From Heyndrickxia sporothermodurans (GTDB lineage: Bacteria > Bacillota > Bacilli > Bacillales > Bacillaceae_C), in assembly GCA_016756695.1 (NCBI GenBank), contig CP066701.1, forward strand, positions 1,764,001-1,828,000: a DNA stretch of 64,000 nucleotides, read 5' to 3'. This document shows, piece by piece, positions 27,264 to 36,682 of the stretch (within the stretch, counting starts at the first letter, position 1; each line of letters begins with the position of its first letter). The position numbers and the translations under genes were made by a program. The notes below the pieces were generated by a model. That model was not told the origin of the DNA. It ran no database searches and saw nothing but the letters and a program-made list of their open reading frames with translations.

Positions 27264-27355
27264 AAAAATATAATTAATGCAAGAAAAGCAACTGCAATGA
27301 TGACTACAATCCAAAAAAATGAACTACTGGATTTGTTCGTATTTGTTTTCGACAT
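27264..27355 (-). pseudogene. bdbD: BdbD/DsbA-like protein, 5' remnant
   Basis: From the ATG at 27355 (AAAGGTGT upstream) it reads MSKTNTNKSSSSFFWIVVII then AVAFLALIIF, a lone membrane anchor. Removing the composite and one AAAA joins this to LSKSSDKPEKSEAFNFDYS in the piece ending at 22686. This gives a complete membrane-anchored BdbD of ~226 aa. The anchor fragment now reads on into the element (LNE..). Confidence 0.87.
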
Positions 27356-27462
27356 ATTTGCACACCTTTATAAAATATTGGTTTTGTAATTAGAGATAGT
27401 TTTACATAAGATGAATAAGGACGTCAAGAAAATACCTATTATGTCACTATTTTGTAAAATAT

Positions 27463-27490
27463 AAAAAAGGTGCCCGAAGACACCTTTTTA
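27463..27490 (-). terminator. Terminator of the YceI-family gene
   Basis: AAAAAGGTG/CACCTTTTT stem, 7-nt loop, abutting the stop codon of the minus-strand gene. Confidence 0.82.
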
Positions 27491-28027
27491 TTACGCTTCT
27501 TTAGCAGCTTCGATTTCAATCGCCACTTTTATTTCATCACCAACTAAAACACCGCCAGTTTCTAGAGCCGCATTCCATGTTAAGCCATAGTCACTACGTT
27601 TTAGTTTTCCTGTTGCACTGAAACCTACTTTTTCTGCACCGCTCATCGGATCTTTAGCTAGGCCTTCAAATGTAACAGAGAATGTTTCTGAACGTGTAAC
27701 TCCATGAAGAGTAACATCACCGGTTACTTTATATTCATCATCATCCGTTTTTGTAATGTTTGTTGATTTAAATGTCATTGTTGGATAGTTTTCAACATCA
27801 AAGAAATCTGCTGAACGCAAATGGTTATCACGATCGCTATTGCGAGTATCAATACTTGCTACATCGATGTTAAAGTCAATATTAGCTGTTGTTAAATCAG
27901 TTGGATCGGCTTCAACGCTTGCATTAAATTGTTGGAAGGCACCTTTTACTTTAGATACCATCATATGTTTTACAGAAAAATCAATACTACTATGTGCTGT
28001 ATCAACTGTCCATTTAGAAATTGTCAT
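27491..28027 (-). CDS. YceI-family polyisoprenoid-binding-like protein
   Basis: 178 aa lipocalin-like barrel: KWTVDTAHSSIDFSVKHMMVS, IDVASIDTRNSDRDNHLRS, FFDVENYPTMTFKST, VTGDVTLHGVTR. Family members bind isoprenoid lipids in a closed barrel; the role in Gram-positives is unclear. It has no signal peptide, so the protein is probably cytosolic. GGAGGAATG precedes the start. Single gene with its own terminator. Confidence 0.87.
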   Translation of the reverse strand: MTISKWTVDTAHSSIDFSVKHMMVSKVKGAFQQFNASVEADPTDLTTANIDFNIDVASIDTRNSDRDNHLRSADFFDVENYPTMTFKSTNITKTDDDEYKVTGDVTLHGVTRSETFSVTFEGLAKDPMSGAEKVGFSATGKLKRSDYGLTWNAALETGGVLVGDEIKVAIEIEAAKEA

Positions 28028-28208
28028 TTTTCATTCCTCCATTTATTTAATAACTTAATGTAAGTTGCTATATAAAATATACTTAATGATTTAAATTAAT
28101 TATATTTTTTTCTATGGTATTTGTCAATTCATTTTTATATAAAAATGAAATTAAATTACTTTTTTATAGTTAGTTAAGTGAAGGGACTCTAATTAAATTC
28201 ACCGTCCA

Positions 28209-28240
28209 TTGACTTCTTCCCTTCCTTTATGTAATATAAT
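28209..28240 (+). promoter_or_regulatory. Promoter of the glyQS T-box leader
   Basis: TTGACT (28209-28214) and TAATAT (28232-28237) with 17-bp spacing, overlapping a TATAAT three bases further on. Confidence 0.6.
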
Positions 28241-28244
28241 CATA

Positions 28245-28465
28245 AAAAAACATAGACGACGTTGAAGGATCTATAGTAGCTAAAAATTGTCTTCTAAAGC
28301 GAATCAGGGATGGTGTAAGCCTGATAAGATGTTTTAGTGAAACGGCAATCTGGAGTCGTGTCTTGAAAGTGGATGTGCTTGTTTTGTACATCAACTGGGG
28401 TGGAACCGCGTGAGTACAGCTCTCGTCCCCAGGCAATCATTGCCTGAGGATGGGAGCTTTTTGAT
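28245..28465 (+). ncRNA. T-box leader of glyQS
   Basis: The T-box sequence AACTGGGGTGGAACCGCG (28393-28410) is followed by a terminator (AGCTC..GAGCT stem, 28418-28462, then TTTTTGATTTTT). The upstream ~150 nt contain the stem I region. It should terminate transcription when tRNA-Gly is charged and read through when uncharged tRNA binds. Glycine specificity is taken from the downstream gene; I did not fix the specifier codon. Confidence 0.88.
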
Positions 28466-28491
28466 TTTTATAATAAAGGAGAGAATCGACT

Positions 28492-29874
28492 ATGTCAGTA
28501 AATATGGAACAAATCGTTTCACATGCGAAGCATCGCGGATTTGTATTTCCGGGTTCAGAAATATATGGAGGACTTGCAAACACATGGGATTATGGTCCTC
28601 TTGGAACAGAATTGAAAAACAATATTAAAAAGGCTTGGATGAAAAAGTTTGTTCAGGAATCCCCATATAATGTCGGTCTTGACTCTGCTATTTTAATGAA
28701 CCCAAGAACATGGGAAGCATCAGGTCATATTGGAAACTTCAACGACCCAATGATTGATTGTAAAAAGTGTAAAGCAAGACACCGTGCAGATAAATTAATT
28801 GAAAACGCAGCAGAAGAAAAAGGTGAAGAAATTATCGTAGACGGCCTCCCATTTGAAAAAATGGAAGAACTAATGAAAGAATATGACATTGCTTGTCCTG
28901 AGTGCGGCAGCAAAGATTTTACCGGTATTCGTCAATTCAATTTAATGTTTAAAACTTTCCAAGGCGTAACTGAAACAAGTACGAATGAAATTTTCCTTCG
29001 TCCTGAAACAGCACAAGGTATTTTCGTAAACTTTAAAAATGTTCAACGTACGATGCGTAAAAAGCTACCGTTTGGTATTGCCCAAATTGGTAAAAGCTTC
29101 CGTAATGAAATTACACCAGGTAACTTTACATTCCGAACACGTGAATTTGAACAAATGGAGCTCGAATTCTTCTGTAAACCTGGCGAAGAATTAAAGTGGT
29201 TTGATTATTGGAAAGAGTTTGCGAAGAAATGGTTGCTTTCATTAGGAATAAAAGAAGAAAATCTTCGTCTTCGTGATCACTCTGAAGATGAGCTATCACA
29301 CTATAGTAATGCAACGACTGATTTTGAATATAAATTCCCATTTGGCTGGGGAGAATTATGGGGTATTGCATCTAGAACAGATTATGACTTAAAACAACAT
29401 ATGCAATTCTCAGGTGAGGATTTCACTTATTTAGATCAAGAGACAAATGAAAGATTTGTACCTTATTGTATTGAACCATCACTTGGAGCTGATCGGGTGA
29501 CACTTGCTTATTTAATCGATTCTTACGAAGAAGAAGCATTAGAAGATGGTACATCAAGAACAGTGATGCATTTACATCCGGCTCTTGCACCATACAAAGC
29601 AGCTATCTTGCCATTATCGAAAAAGCTATCTGATGAAGCGCGCGAAATTTTTGCTGATCTTGCAAAACAATTCATGGTAGATTTCGATGAGACAGGCTCA
29701 ATCGGTAAACGTTATCGTCGTCAAGATGAAATTGGTACACCGTTCTGTATCACCTATGATTTTGACTCGAAGGAAGACCATATGGTAACCGTTCGTGATC
29801 GCGATACAATGGAACAAACACGATTGCCAATTTCGGAATTAAAAAGCTTCTTAGAAGAAAAAATTCAATTTTAA
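28492..29874 (+). CDS. glyQS: Glycyl-tRNA synthetase, alpha2 type
   Basis: 460 aa, the single-chain dimeric class II form also found in staphylococci and the B. cereus group, unlike the glyQ/glyS pair of B. subtilis. Motif 2 [20 protein letters not shown] and motif 3 ([14 protein letters not shown]) are present, then an anticodon-binding domain ([27 protein letters not shown]). It charges tRNA-Gly. AAAGGAGAG precedes the ATG. Controlled by the T-box just upstream. Confidence 0.96.
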   Translation: MSVNMEQIVSHAKHRGFVFPGSEIYGGLANTWDYGPLGTELKNNIKKAWMKKFVQESPYNVGLDSAILMNPRTWEASGHIGNFNDPMIDCKKCKARHRADKLIENAAEEKGEEIIVDGLPFEKMEELMKEYDIACPECGSKDFTGIRQFNLMFKTFQGVTETSTNEIFLRPETAQGIFVNFKNVQRTMRKKLPFGIAQIGKSFRNEITPGNFTFRTREFEQMELEFFCKPGEELKWFDYWKEFAKKWLLSLGIKEENLRLRDHSEDELSHYSNATTDFEYKFPFGWGELWGIASRTDYDLKQHMQFSGEDFTYLDQETNERFVPYCIEPSLGADRVTLAYLIDSYEEEALEDGTSRTVMHLHPALAPYKAAILPLSKKLSDEAREIFADLAKQFMVDFDETGSIGKRYRRQDEIGTPFCITYDFDSKEDHMVTVRDRDTMEQTRLPISELKSFLEEKIQF

Positions 29875-29877
29875 TAA

Positions 29878-29922
29878 AAAAGAAGGGCCCCAACTGATGA
29901 AATTTTGGAGCCCTCTTTTTAA
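29878..29922. terminator. Terminator between glyQS and the DUF3231 gene
   Basis: AAAGAAGGGC..GCCCTCTTTTT stem with an internal CC/GG pair. Suitable for both convergent genes. Confidence 0.8.
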
Positions 29923-29923
29923 T

Positions 29924-30922
29924 TTACTTTTCAAGTTTTTTCCTATTAGGAACGGAAGGAGGTTCTTCCAACCATTTTCGTTCTACCGCTAGCTTAAATC
30001 CTTTTTTCAAATATAATAAAATTTCTCCAATTAGCTTGCTATATTCTCCTGATAAATCGGTTCGTAATGAACCGGATAATGCATGGCCAATTAAAGTAAT
30101 ATCAATAGCATTTAATACATTAAACAAATTCATAATTAGCTTATTTGAAAAAGGGGAAATCTTAGAATCGGTCACTTCCATGTTAACCGATACAATTCCG
30201 AGAAGATCTTCAGCCTTTAATAATTCATTAAAATAATCGATTTGTTTTAATGAGATATCCTTGCCTTTTTTAATATAGTTTTTAATTTCTTTATCCTTAA
30301 CTACCTGTAATAGCCCTGTACATAGCACTATTGAAAAGTAATTTCGTTCAATATTGTAGAAAATTTCCGTTAGTTCATTTACGTTTAACGGTCTGTCTTT
30401 ATACAGTAACCCGCTTATGTATGATGAAGTTTCAATATAATTTACTTCTGTCGGGTATGGAATATTCGGCGGTCTGTCATAAAGCCCTTTCGACAACAAT
30501 AAAGCTGTTGAATCCCCGTACAGTTTAGAGGCCCCCTGGAGGGAATCAGTAAAGAATGCAATCATGTCTTTTCTTGATAAATTCACAAGTGCAAACGAAT
30601 AAAAAATCATATCCATTCTCGCCAAATTATATAAAAAGCTTAAAGCGAAAGGATCGTAGAAAAGGGGTGGAGCGGTTAAGTCAATATCCTTATCGGTAAA
30701 CCCGTTTGGAACAGGTAGTTTTTCTTGAGAAAAGATAGAGTTGAGTCTCTTTATCCGTAAATTAGTGGAATCTAATGTATTTTGAAGCATATCTTTCATC
30801 TCTTGGTCTTTTATATGATGCAGAAAATAAATAAGAAGACAGCGAGTCATTGTACTGTTCATGTAAGTAGACCAAAGGCTACCGATTTCGGCGCTAGTTA
30901 ATCGTATATGTTTTTCCGCCAT
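29924..30922 (-). CDS. DUF3231 family protein
   Basis: 332 aa made of two related alpha-helical halves (ferritin-like four-helix bundles). Each begins with a pattern like LTSAEIGSLWSTYMNSTMT or LNVNELTEIFYNIERNYFS. This is the Bacillales DUF3231 layout, distantly related to CotF-type coat proteins; function is not known. It has no signal or membrane segment. An AAAGGAGTG site lies before the ATG. Monocistronic and convergent with glyQS. Confidence 0.83.
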   Translation of the reverse strand: MAEKHIRLTSAEIGSLWSTYMNSTMTRCLLIYFLHHIKDQEMKDMLQNTLDSTNLRIKRLNSIFSQEKLPVPNGFTDKDIDLTAPPLFYDPFALSFLYNLARMDMIFYSFALVNLSRKDMIAFFTDSLQGASKLYGDSTALLLSKGLYDRPPNIPYPTEVNYIETSSYISGLLYKDRPLNVNELTEIFYNIERNYFSIVLCTGLLQVVKDKEIKNYIKKGKDISLKQIDYFNELLKAEDLLGIVSVNMEVTDSKISPFSNKLIMNLFNVLNAIDITLIGHALSGSLRTDLSGEYSKLIGEILLYLKKGFKLAVERKWLEEPPSVPNRKKLEK

Positions 30923-30982
30923 TAGGTCATCACTCCTTTTCCTTATATTTTGATGTCATATCTCTTTTTATACTTGAAATAA

Positions 30983-31006
30983 GAAAGACCGTCTAAAGAC
31001 GGTCTG
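30983..31006 (-). terminator. Terminator of lysP
   Basis: AGACCGTC-taaa-GACGGTCT at 30987-31006 with an A-run upstream on plus; near the minus-strand stop at 31009. Confidence 0.8.
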
Positions 31007-31008
31007 AT

Positions 31009-32466
31009 TTAATTAATATATTTTTCAGTACTGAAATCACACTGTTCAAGTGGAACGATTCTCGTTTTTTTAATAAATTTGTAACTCAACCATACAATAA
31101 TAAATAGTGGTAATCCAATATACGATACTAAAACACTTGTCCAATCAATTTTATCTCCTAAAAAGGCAGAATAATTTTGACCAAGGATGACAAACGCACA
31201 GAGTATGAAAGCGAAAATAGGACCAAATGGGAACAACTTAGAACGATAAGGTAAATCATTTAAATCCTTTCCTTGAGCTACATATGCTTTTCGAAATCGA
31301 TAATGGCTGATGGCAATGCCGAGCCATGCAATAAAGCCGGACATCCCTGATGCATTTAATAACCAAACATAGACGACTCCATCACCGAAGAAGGATGCTA
31401 AAAACGCTAAAGTTCCAACTAAAGCTGTGACAATTAATGCATTCGCAGGTACACCATTCTTATTTAATTTTGCTAAAAACTTCGGTGCTTTTCCGTCACG
31501 AGCTAAATCCCAAAGCATCCGGGTCGATGCATACATTCCTGAATTTCCGGCCGATAATACAGCTGTTAAAATAATGGCATTCATGACAGAAGCCGCAAAG
31601 GCAATTCCCGCTTTATCAAAAATAATTGTAAATGGACTCATTGCGACATCATCGGTTGCTAAGTTCTTATCTGTATACGGAATAAGTAAACCAATGACTA
31701 AAATGGCTAACACATAAAACAATAGGATACGCCAGAATACTTGACGAACGGCTTTTGGAATATTTTTTTCAGGATCGTCACTTTCTCCGGCTGCAACGCC
31801 AAGAAGCTCAGTCCCTTGGAAGGAAAATCCCGCAGCCATAAATATCCCAAGCGTAGACATAAATCCACCATGGAATGGTGCATCACCAATCGTAAAGTTT
31901 TTAAAACCAACTGGTTCGCCGCCCATAATTCCAAATATCATCAAAAATCCTGTAATAATAAATACGATGACCGTAATGACTTTAATAAGGGAAAACCAAA
32001 ATTCGGCTTCTCCAAAACCTTTAACAGATAGATAATTTAATAGAAACATAATTACTAAACAAATACTGCTCCAAATAAGTGAAGGAGTATGTGGAAACCA
32101 AAACTTCATTATAATTGTAACGGCGGATAATTCCGCAGCAATTGTGATTGCCCAGTTGTACCAGTAGTTCCAGCCAAGTGCAAATCCGAGTGAAGGATCG
32201 ACAAATTTTGATGCATATGTGCTGAATGTTCCGGATACAGGCATGTATGCCGCCATCTCTGCAAGGCTAGTCATTAAAAAGTAAACCATAATACCAATTA
32301 ATAAGTAAGATACAATAACTCCACCCGGACCGGCAGTGTGAATGGCACCGCCACTGGCCAAAAATAGACCGGTCCCAATCGTACCGCCAAGGGAGATCAT
32401 TGATAAATGTCGGGATTTTAATTTGCGTTTAAGTTGTTGTGTGCTATTTTCTTTCGATGTTTGCAT
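31009..32466 (-). CDS. lysP: Lysine-type amino acid permease (APC family)
   Basis: 485 aa from the ATG at 32466, which has GGGAGTG 10 bp upstream; upstream in-frame residues have no site. Twelve membrane helices with the amino acid permease signature MISLGGTIGTGLFLASG near residue 25 and GWNYWYNWAI. LysP is inferred from the lysine riboswitch 100 bp upstream rather than from sequence alone. It imports lysine with protons; high lysine should shut it off through the riboswitch. Confidence 0.87.
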   Translation of the reverse strand: MQTSKENSTQQLKRKLKSRHLSMISLGGTIGTGLFLASGGAIHTAGPGGVIVSYLLIGIMVYFLMTSLAEMAAYMPVSGTFSTYASKFVDPSLGFALGWNYWYNWAITIAAELSAVTIIMKFWFPHTPSLIWSSICLVIMFLLNYLSVKGFGEAEFWFSLIKVITVIVFIITGFLMIFGIMGGEPVGFKNFTIGDAPFHGGFMSTLGIFMAAGFSFQGTELLGVAAGESDDPEKNIPKAVRQVFWRILLFYVLAILVIGLLIPYTDKNLATDDVAMSPFTIIFDKAGIAFAASVMNAIILTAVLSAGNSGMYASTRMLWDLARDGKAPKFLAKLNKNGVPANALIVTALVGTLAFLASFFGDGVVYVWLLNASGMSGFIAWLGIAISHYRFRKAYVAQGKDLNDLPYRSKLFPFGPIFAFILCAFVILGQNYSAFLGDKIDWTSVLVSYIGLPLFIIVWLSYKFIKKTRIVPLEQCDFSTEKYIN

Positions 32467-32507
32467 GTGGTTGTTACACTCCCTTAAAAAATATTGGAAG
32501 GAGTGGG

Positions 32508-32546
32508 GAAAAAATAAAAATGCCGTCAAAAAGGTTCGACGACATT
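32508..32546 (-). terminator. Expression-platform terminator of the lysine riboswitch
   Basis: On the minus strand ATGTCGTC..GACGGCAT forms a stem followed by TTTTTATTTTTT. It lies between the lysine aptamer and the lysP ribosome site. Confidence 0.78.
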
Positions 32547-32566
32547 GTAACACCCCGCATCATACC

Positions 32567-32764
32567 TTCCGAAGATAGCTCAACACGTTTAGTTGGAATC
32601 AATAAACGTGACAGTTCTGTTCCTATTCGGAGACAGCCCCAGCCGATATATCCAAAAGAGAAGTATCGGCTTCGGCAGCTATTCCTTTCAAGCGGAGTCA
32701 TCGAAATCTTTTGTTTCTCGTCCGTCCTACTCTTAATAGCCGCGACCTCTACCCCATCGGTTTG
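32567..32764 (-). ncRNA. Lysine riboswitch (L-box)
   Basis: The minus strand shows the L-box order: GGGTAGAGGTCGCGG, AAGAGTAG, AAAGGAATAGCTGCCGAAGC, ATCGGCTGGGGCTGTC, closing with GAGCTATCTTCGG. That last segment pairs with CCGATGGGGTAG to form P1. Terminator downstream, so lysine binding should favour termination before the permease. Confidence 0.92.
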
Positions 32765-32800
32765 ATGAGGATTTTTTATTATTAAGTTATACAATTTACT

Positions 32801-32828
32801 ATTATAGAATAATTTTACGATTTTGCAA
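32801..32828 (-). promoter_or_regulatory. Promoter of the lysine riboswitch-lysP unit
   Basis: Minus strand TTGCAA (32828-32823) and TATAAT (32806-32801), spacing 16 bp. Confidence 0.6.
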
Positions 32829-32848
32829 TAGAGAAATTTGGTAATCGC

Positions 32849-34669
32849 TTATTTCTTAAATTTATACGGAAGTGTAGCAACGACAATATCTTTTCTCCAT
32901 AAAAGTCTCGCGCGAATTAATAATGCTGATTGATTGTGTAAAATATTGTGCCATCTTTTTTTCGGTATAAATTGAGGAACAAGGACTGTAACCATATAAT
33001 GATTTTTAATAGCTTTAGCCTGAACAGTTTCTAAAAACTTATTTAATGGATAGATGATGCTTCGATAGGATGAATATAATGTCACTAATCGAACCCCATT
33101 GTTTAGCTCTTCCCACTTTTTCTCCATTTTCTTCTCATCTTCTTTATCAAAAGCAATATAAACAGCAATTACTTGATCTGTCAACGATTTTGCATAATTA
33201 ATGGATCGTTCAACAACAGTTGTGACACCAGCGATAGGAACAATAAACACGTTTCCTTCAATATCTTGGGCAATTGGTTGAGATACACGTAATTGCTCAC
33301 CAACTGCATCATAATGACGTTTAATTTTATGAAAGATGAAGACAACAATTGGTAAGAAAATCACGACAGCCCACACATGATGAAGCTTTGTTACAAAAAG
33401 GATGGTCAATACGAGAAATGAAATTAACGCACCGACTAAATTCGTAATTAACTTAATCACCCATCCCTCAGGCTTTTGTCTTATCCACTTCAAGATCATT
33501 CCTGTTTGGGAAAGTGTAAAAGGAATGAATACACCTACCGCATATAAAGGAATTAAATGCTCTGTTTTCCCTTTAAAAGCAATAATAAGAATAATCGAAG
33601 CAACACTTAAGAAAATAATCCCGTTTGAATAACCTAAACGATCTCCTCTTATTGAGAACATTCGAGGCATGTATTTATCTTTTGCTAAGCTATAGGCTAA
33701 CATCGGGAATGCTGAAAATCCTGTATTCGCTGCAAGAACTAAAATTAAGGCAGTTGTCCCTTGGACGAAATAATAAAGGAAATTACGCCCAAATGTTTGT
33801 GCAGCAATTTGTGAAACGACCGTCTCGTTTCCTTTTGGAGCAATTCCAAACCAATAGGCTAAAAATGTTATCCCTGTAAAAAGAATTGCAAGGAGTATTC
33901 CCATCAAGGCAAGGGTAGCAGCAGCGTTTTTGGCAGCAGGTTTTCTAAAATTGGGAACTGCATTCGATATCGCTTCTACTCCGGTAAGAGCGGAACAGCC
34001 TGATGAAAAGGCTCTTAATAGTAAAAATAACGAAATCCCTGCAACGGGTGTCCCCAGAGATGTGTGTAGGTTTGGTGATACTTGCCCAGTTGCGATTTTA
34101 AACATTCCTACGAAGATCATCATGACTAATGCAAACACAAACAAATACACAGGATAGGCAAGAACTGAAGCCGATTCGGTTAAACCACGTAAATTCAAAA
34201 TGGTAATTAAAATGACTAAGATAATTGCGATAAGAACACTATGTTCATGCAAAATAGGAAATGCAGACGTAATTGCATCTGTACCAGCTGAAATACTAAC
34301 GGCTACCGTTAAAATATAGTCGACTAATAAAGATCCGCCAGCAATTAACCCTGGATTCTCCCCAAGATTTTCTTTAGAAACGATATAAGCCCCTCCACCT
34401 TGTGGATAGGAAAAAATAATTTGTCGGTAAGACAAAATCAGTGCAGTTAATAGAAACAAAACACCGATGGCAATCGGGATGTTGTACCAGAATGCCATTG
34501 TGCTTACAGTTGCTAAAACGATTAATATTTGTTCAGTCCCATATGCTACTGAAGATAATGCATCTGATGATAATATGGCTAACGCTTTTAACCTCGTTAA
34601 TTTTTGTTCACCTAGTTCATGAGATTTTAAAGGTCTTCCGATTAAAAAACGTTTGATTGAACTGTACAT
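32849..34669 (-). CDS. kimA: KimA-type high-affinity potassium transporter
   Basis: 606 aa from the ATG at 34669, chosen because AAGGAG lies 10 bp upstream; a TTG frame to 34699 runs through that site. About 12 membrane helices of the APC fold (LAILSSDALSSVAYGTEQIL, YPQGGGAYIVSKENLGENPG) plus a cytosolic C-terminal domain (~460-606) that in KimA binds c-di-AMP. It imports K+ with protons. Length equals that of B. subtilis KimA (YdaO). The c-di-AMP riboswitch upstream supports the assignment. Confidence 0.9.
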   Translation of the reverse strand: MYSSIKRFLIGRPLKSHELGEQKLTRLKALAILSSDALSSVAYGTEQILIVLATVSTMAFWYNIPIAIGVLFLLTALILSYRQIIFSYPQGGGAYIVSKENLGENPGLIAGGSLLVDYILTVAVSISAGTDAITSAFPILHEHSVLIAIILVILITILNLRGLTESASVLAYPVYLFVFALVMMIFVGMFKIATGQVSPNLHTSLGTPVAGISLFLLLRAFSSGCSALTGVEAISNAVPNFRKPAAKNAAATLALMGILLAILFTGITFLAYWFGIAPKGNETVVSQIAAQTFGRNFLYYFVQGTTALILVLAANTGFSAFPMLAYSLAKDKYMPRMFSIRGDRLGYSNGIIFLSVASIILIIAFKGKTEHLIPLYAVGVFIPFTLSQTGMILKWIRQKPEGWVIKLITNLVGALISFLVLTILFVTKLHHVWAVVIFLPIVVFIFHKIKRHYDAVGEQLRVSQPIAQDIEGNVFIVPIAGVTTVVERSINYAKSLTDQVIAVYIAFDKEDEKKMEKKWEELNNGVRLVTLYSSYRSIIYPLNKFLETVQAKAIKNHYMVTVLVPQFIPKKRWHNILHNQSALLIRARLLWRKDIVVATLPYKFKK

Positions 34670-34805
34670 TGAATGTAGTCTCCTTATAATCAATCTCAAA
34701 GTTATCTTTTACTTTTATTCATGGCTTACCCGTGAAAAATAAATTTTTACCGTTTAAGATGTAAAATGATTCCTCCTCGAGCTATCTAGTTAAATTTGCA
34801 CACAA

Positions 34806-34846
34806 AAAACCACAGAGGGATGTAAACCTCTGTGGTCGAACATGCG
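34806..34846 (-). terminator. Terminator of the c-di-AMP riboswitch
   Basis: ACCACAGAGG..CCTCTGTGGT stem with TTTTTTGTGTG on the minus strand, directly after the aptamer. Confidence 0.85.
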
Positions 34847-34854
34847 ATCACAAA

Positions 34855-35000
34855 ATACACTCCTCTCCCAGAACGCTTACGAGGTTAGCTGTCGGATTCG
34901 GGTATGAGAGTAACCCTACCTTCAAAAAAGGATTCACCCCAAGTGGCAATACTGGCCACAAAAGTGGTTCCCCCGCTTCTTACGAATTAAGCGATAAAAG
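34855..35000 (-). ncRNA. c-di-AMP riboswitch (ydaO-yuaA leader)
   Basis: The minus strand has the conserved blocks CGCTTAATTCGTAAGAAGCG, then GGGGGAACC, TTGGGGTGAATCC, GTAGGGTTACTC, ACCCGAATCCGACAGCTAAC, CTCGTAAGCG and GGAGAGG, in the order of the ydaO motif. c-di-AMP should promote termination before kimA, matching the need to limit K+ uptake when the signal is high. Confidence 0.95.
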
Positions 35001-35251
35001 ATATAAAATTATCATATTGAAATATTACTCCCGTCAAAATCAGTTGTAAAGAAGAATTTTTTTAAAAATTTTAGACGGAAAATTTCTTAGCTTTTTACTA
35101 TTTTTTCTATTCAAAACAACATGGAGAAAGCAATGTTCACCATACGTCCATTTTTTGTTGCTTGAAAATTAAAGTATTTAGGATTAAAATAGCCCTAGAA
35201 CTTATTGTGATTGTAATTATGAATGATTAATTACATTTAGGAGATGAAATA

Positions 35252-35419
35252 ATGGGTAACTTAGGATTCGGAGAAATTCTGTTAATTGTTGTTGTTGCTC
35301 TGTTAATTTTCGGACCATCTAAATTGCCAAAGCTAGGAAAAGCTGCTGGTGAAACATTAAGAGAATTTAAAAAGGGTATGAGAGGAATTATGGAAGACGA
35401 TCCAAGCGAAAAGAAATAA
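35252..35419 (+). CDS. tatA: Twin-arginine translocase subunit TatA
   Basis: 55 aa: MGNLGFGEILLIVVVALLIF then GPSKLPKLGKAAGETLREFK and a charged tail. This is the TatA plan: one membrane helix, FGPSKLP hinge, amphipathic helix. TTTAGGAGATG lies before the ATG. It forms the protein-conducting pore for folded Tat substrates. No tatC is next to it; the gene stands alone with its own terminator, so TatC must be elsewhere. Confidence 0.92.
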   Translation: MGNLGFGEILLIVVVALLIFGPSKLPKLGKAAGETLREFKKGMRGIMEDDPSEKK

Positions 35420-35452
35420 TTCCGGCGATCATTTCTTCATACTCCATTCGTT

Positions 35453-35482
35453 AACCACAGGGAAACTACCTGTGGTTTTTTA
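35453..35482 (+). terminator. Terminator of tatA
   Basis: AACCACAGG/CCTGTGGTT, 7-nt loop, then TTTTTACTTTTTTT. Confidence 0.88.
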
Positions 35483-35560
35483 CTTTTTTTATTTATAGTG
35501 AAATATTTCTTTTATATGAGAGGGAAATTGATTATTATAGTAGAAAAGCAGGTAATAGGG

Positions 35561-36634
35561 GTGTTTAAAATAAAAAAGAAGTTTTTGAATATTGGAATTG
35601 GGATGATTATCGTTCTGGTTATCATTTGGCTATTAAATCAAGTTAGTTTTGTATTTACCCCGTTAGTTATTTTTATCCAAACTTTGTTTATTCCTTTTCT
35701 CATTTCGGGGATTTTATATTATTTGGCAAGACCAGTTGTGAGGCTGTTAGAAGGATGGAAAGTTCCAAGAAAACTTGCGATTATGCTCATATTTGTTGCG
35801 CTAATTGGGATTGTTGTTACGGTTGTTGAATTAGTCGGTCCATTATTACAAGATCAATTTAAACGTTTAATAGATAATGTACCAGATATGGTAAAGGCAG
35901 CGCAGGACGCATTAAATTATTGGCAAAAAAATCAGGAATACATTCCTCAATTTGCAAAGGACATTATTGCCAGTGTAACGACTAAATTACAAACGAACGC
36001 TTTATCAACGGGTGCAGTTGTCGCAAAGGTTCTAAGTAACGTATTCGGTTTCCTTTTCTCACTCGTCATTGTTCCGTTCATTTTGTTCTATATGTTAAGT
36101 GATCGTGATAAATTCGTGCCGAATGTGACTCGCTTTTTTCCAAAGTCGAAAGAAAAGGAAATTCGTTCTGTTTTACACGATATGGATAAGGCATTGGGCG
36201 GTTATATTCAAGGACAATTAATTGTGAGCTCTGTTGTAGGGATTCTCTTATTAATTGGCTATTTAATTATTGGATTGGATTATGCGTTGATTCTTGCATT
36301 ATTTGGAATGGCGACGAATGTTATTCCGTTTCTCGGTCCATTTATTGCGGCAACACCAGCAGTTATTGTCGCTTTCTTCCAAAATCCGATTATGGCAGTT
36401 TACGTTATTATAGTAATGTTTGTTGCCCAACAAATTGAAAGCAATCTCGTTTCACCGCAAGTAATGGGAAAAACGTTGAATGTCCATCCACTAACGATTA
36501 TATTGCTTATTTTAGTAGGGGGAAATCTTGCAGGGGTATTAGGAATGATTTTGATTATTCCAACATACGCTGTGTTAAAAGTTGTTGTTTTACATATTTA
36601 TCAATTAATTCGCTTAAGAAAAATAGAAGAATAA
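35561..36634 (+). CDS. AI-2E family transporter
   Basis: About 357 aa from a GTG at 35561 (weak GCAGG 8 bp upstream). The frame is open to a GTG at 35498, which has no ribosome site, so the start is uncertain. Seven or eight membrane helices with the long periplasmic loop and the family motifs DRDKFVPNVTRFFPKSKEKE, GGYIQGQLIVSSVVGI, NVIPFLGPFIAATPAV, NLVSPQVMGKTLNVHPLTII. The family includes the E. coli AI-2 exporter and Na+/H+ antiporters; substrate not known. Confidence 0.84.
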   Translation: MFKIKKKFLNIGIGMIIVLVIIWLLNQVSFVFTPLVIFIQTLFIPFLISGILYYLARPVVRLLEGWKVPRKLAIMLIFVALIGIVVTVVELVGPLLQDQFKRLIDNVPDMVKAAQDALNYWQKNQEYIPQFAKDIIASVTTKLQTNALSTGAVVAKVLSNVFGFLFSLVIVPFILFYMLSDRDKFVPNVTRFFPKSKEKEIRSVLHDMDKALGGYIQGQLIVSSVVGILLLIGYLIIGLDYALILALFGMATNVIPFLGPFIAATPAVIVAFFQNPIMAVYVIIVMFVAQQIESNLVSPQVMGKTLNVHPLTIILLILVGGNLAGVLGMILIIPTYAVLKVVVLHIYQLIRLRKIEE

Positions 36635-36637
36635 TAA

Positions 36638-36680
36638 AGAAAGAGCGGTCCCACTATAAGGGAAACGCTCTTTCTTTTAG
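36638..36680. terminator. Bidirectional terminator
   Basis: AAAGAAAGAGCG..CGCTCTTTCTTT, a 12-bp stem with an inner TCCC/GGGA pair, between two convergent genes. Confidence 0.85.
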
Positions 36681-36682
36681 TA

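Noticed and set aside
32474-32794. 108- and 106-codon frames over the lysine riboswitch
   Set aside because: They lie entirely in the structured leader on both strands and have no start signals.
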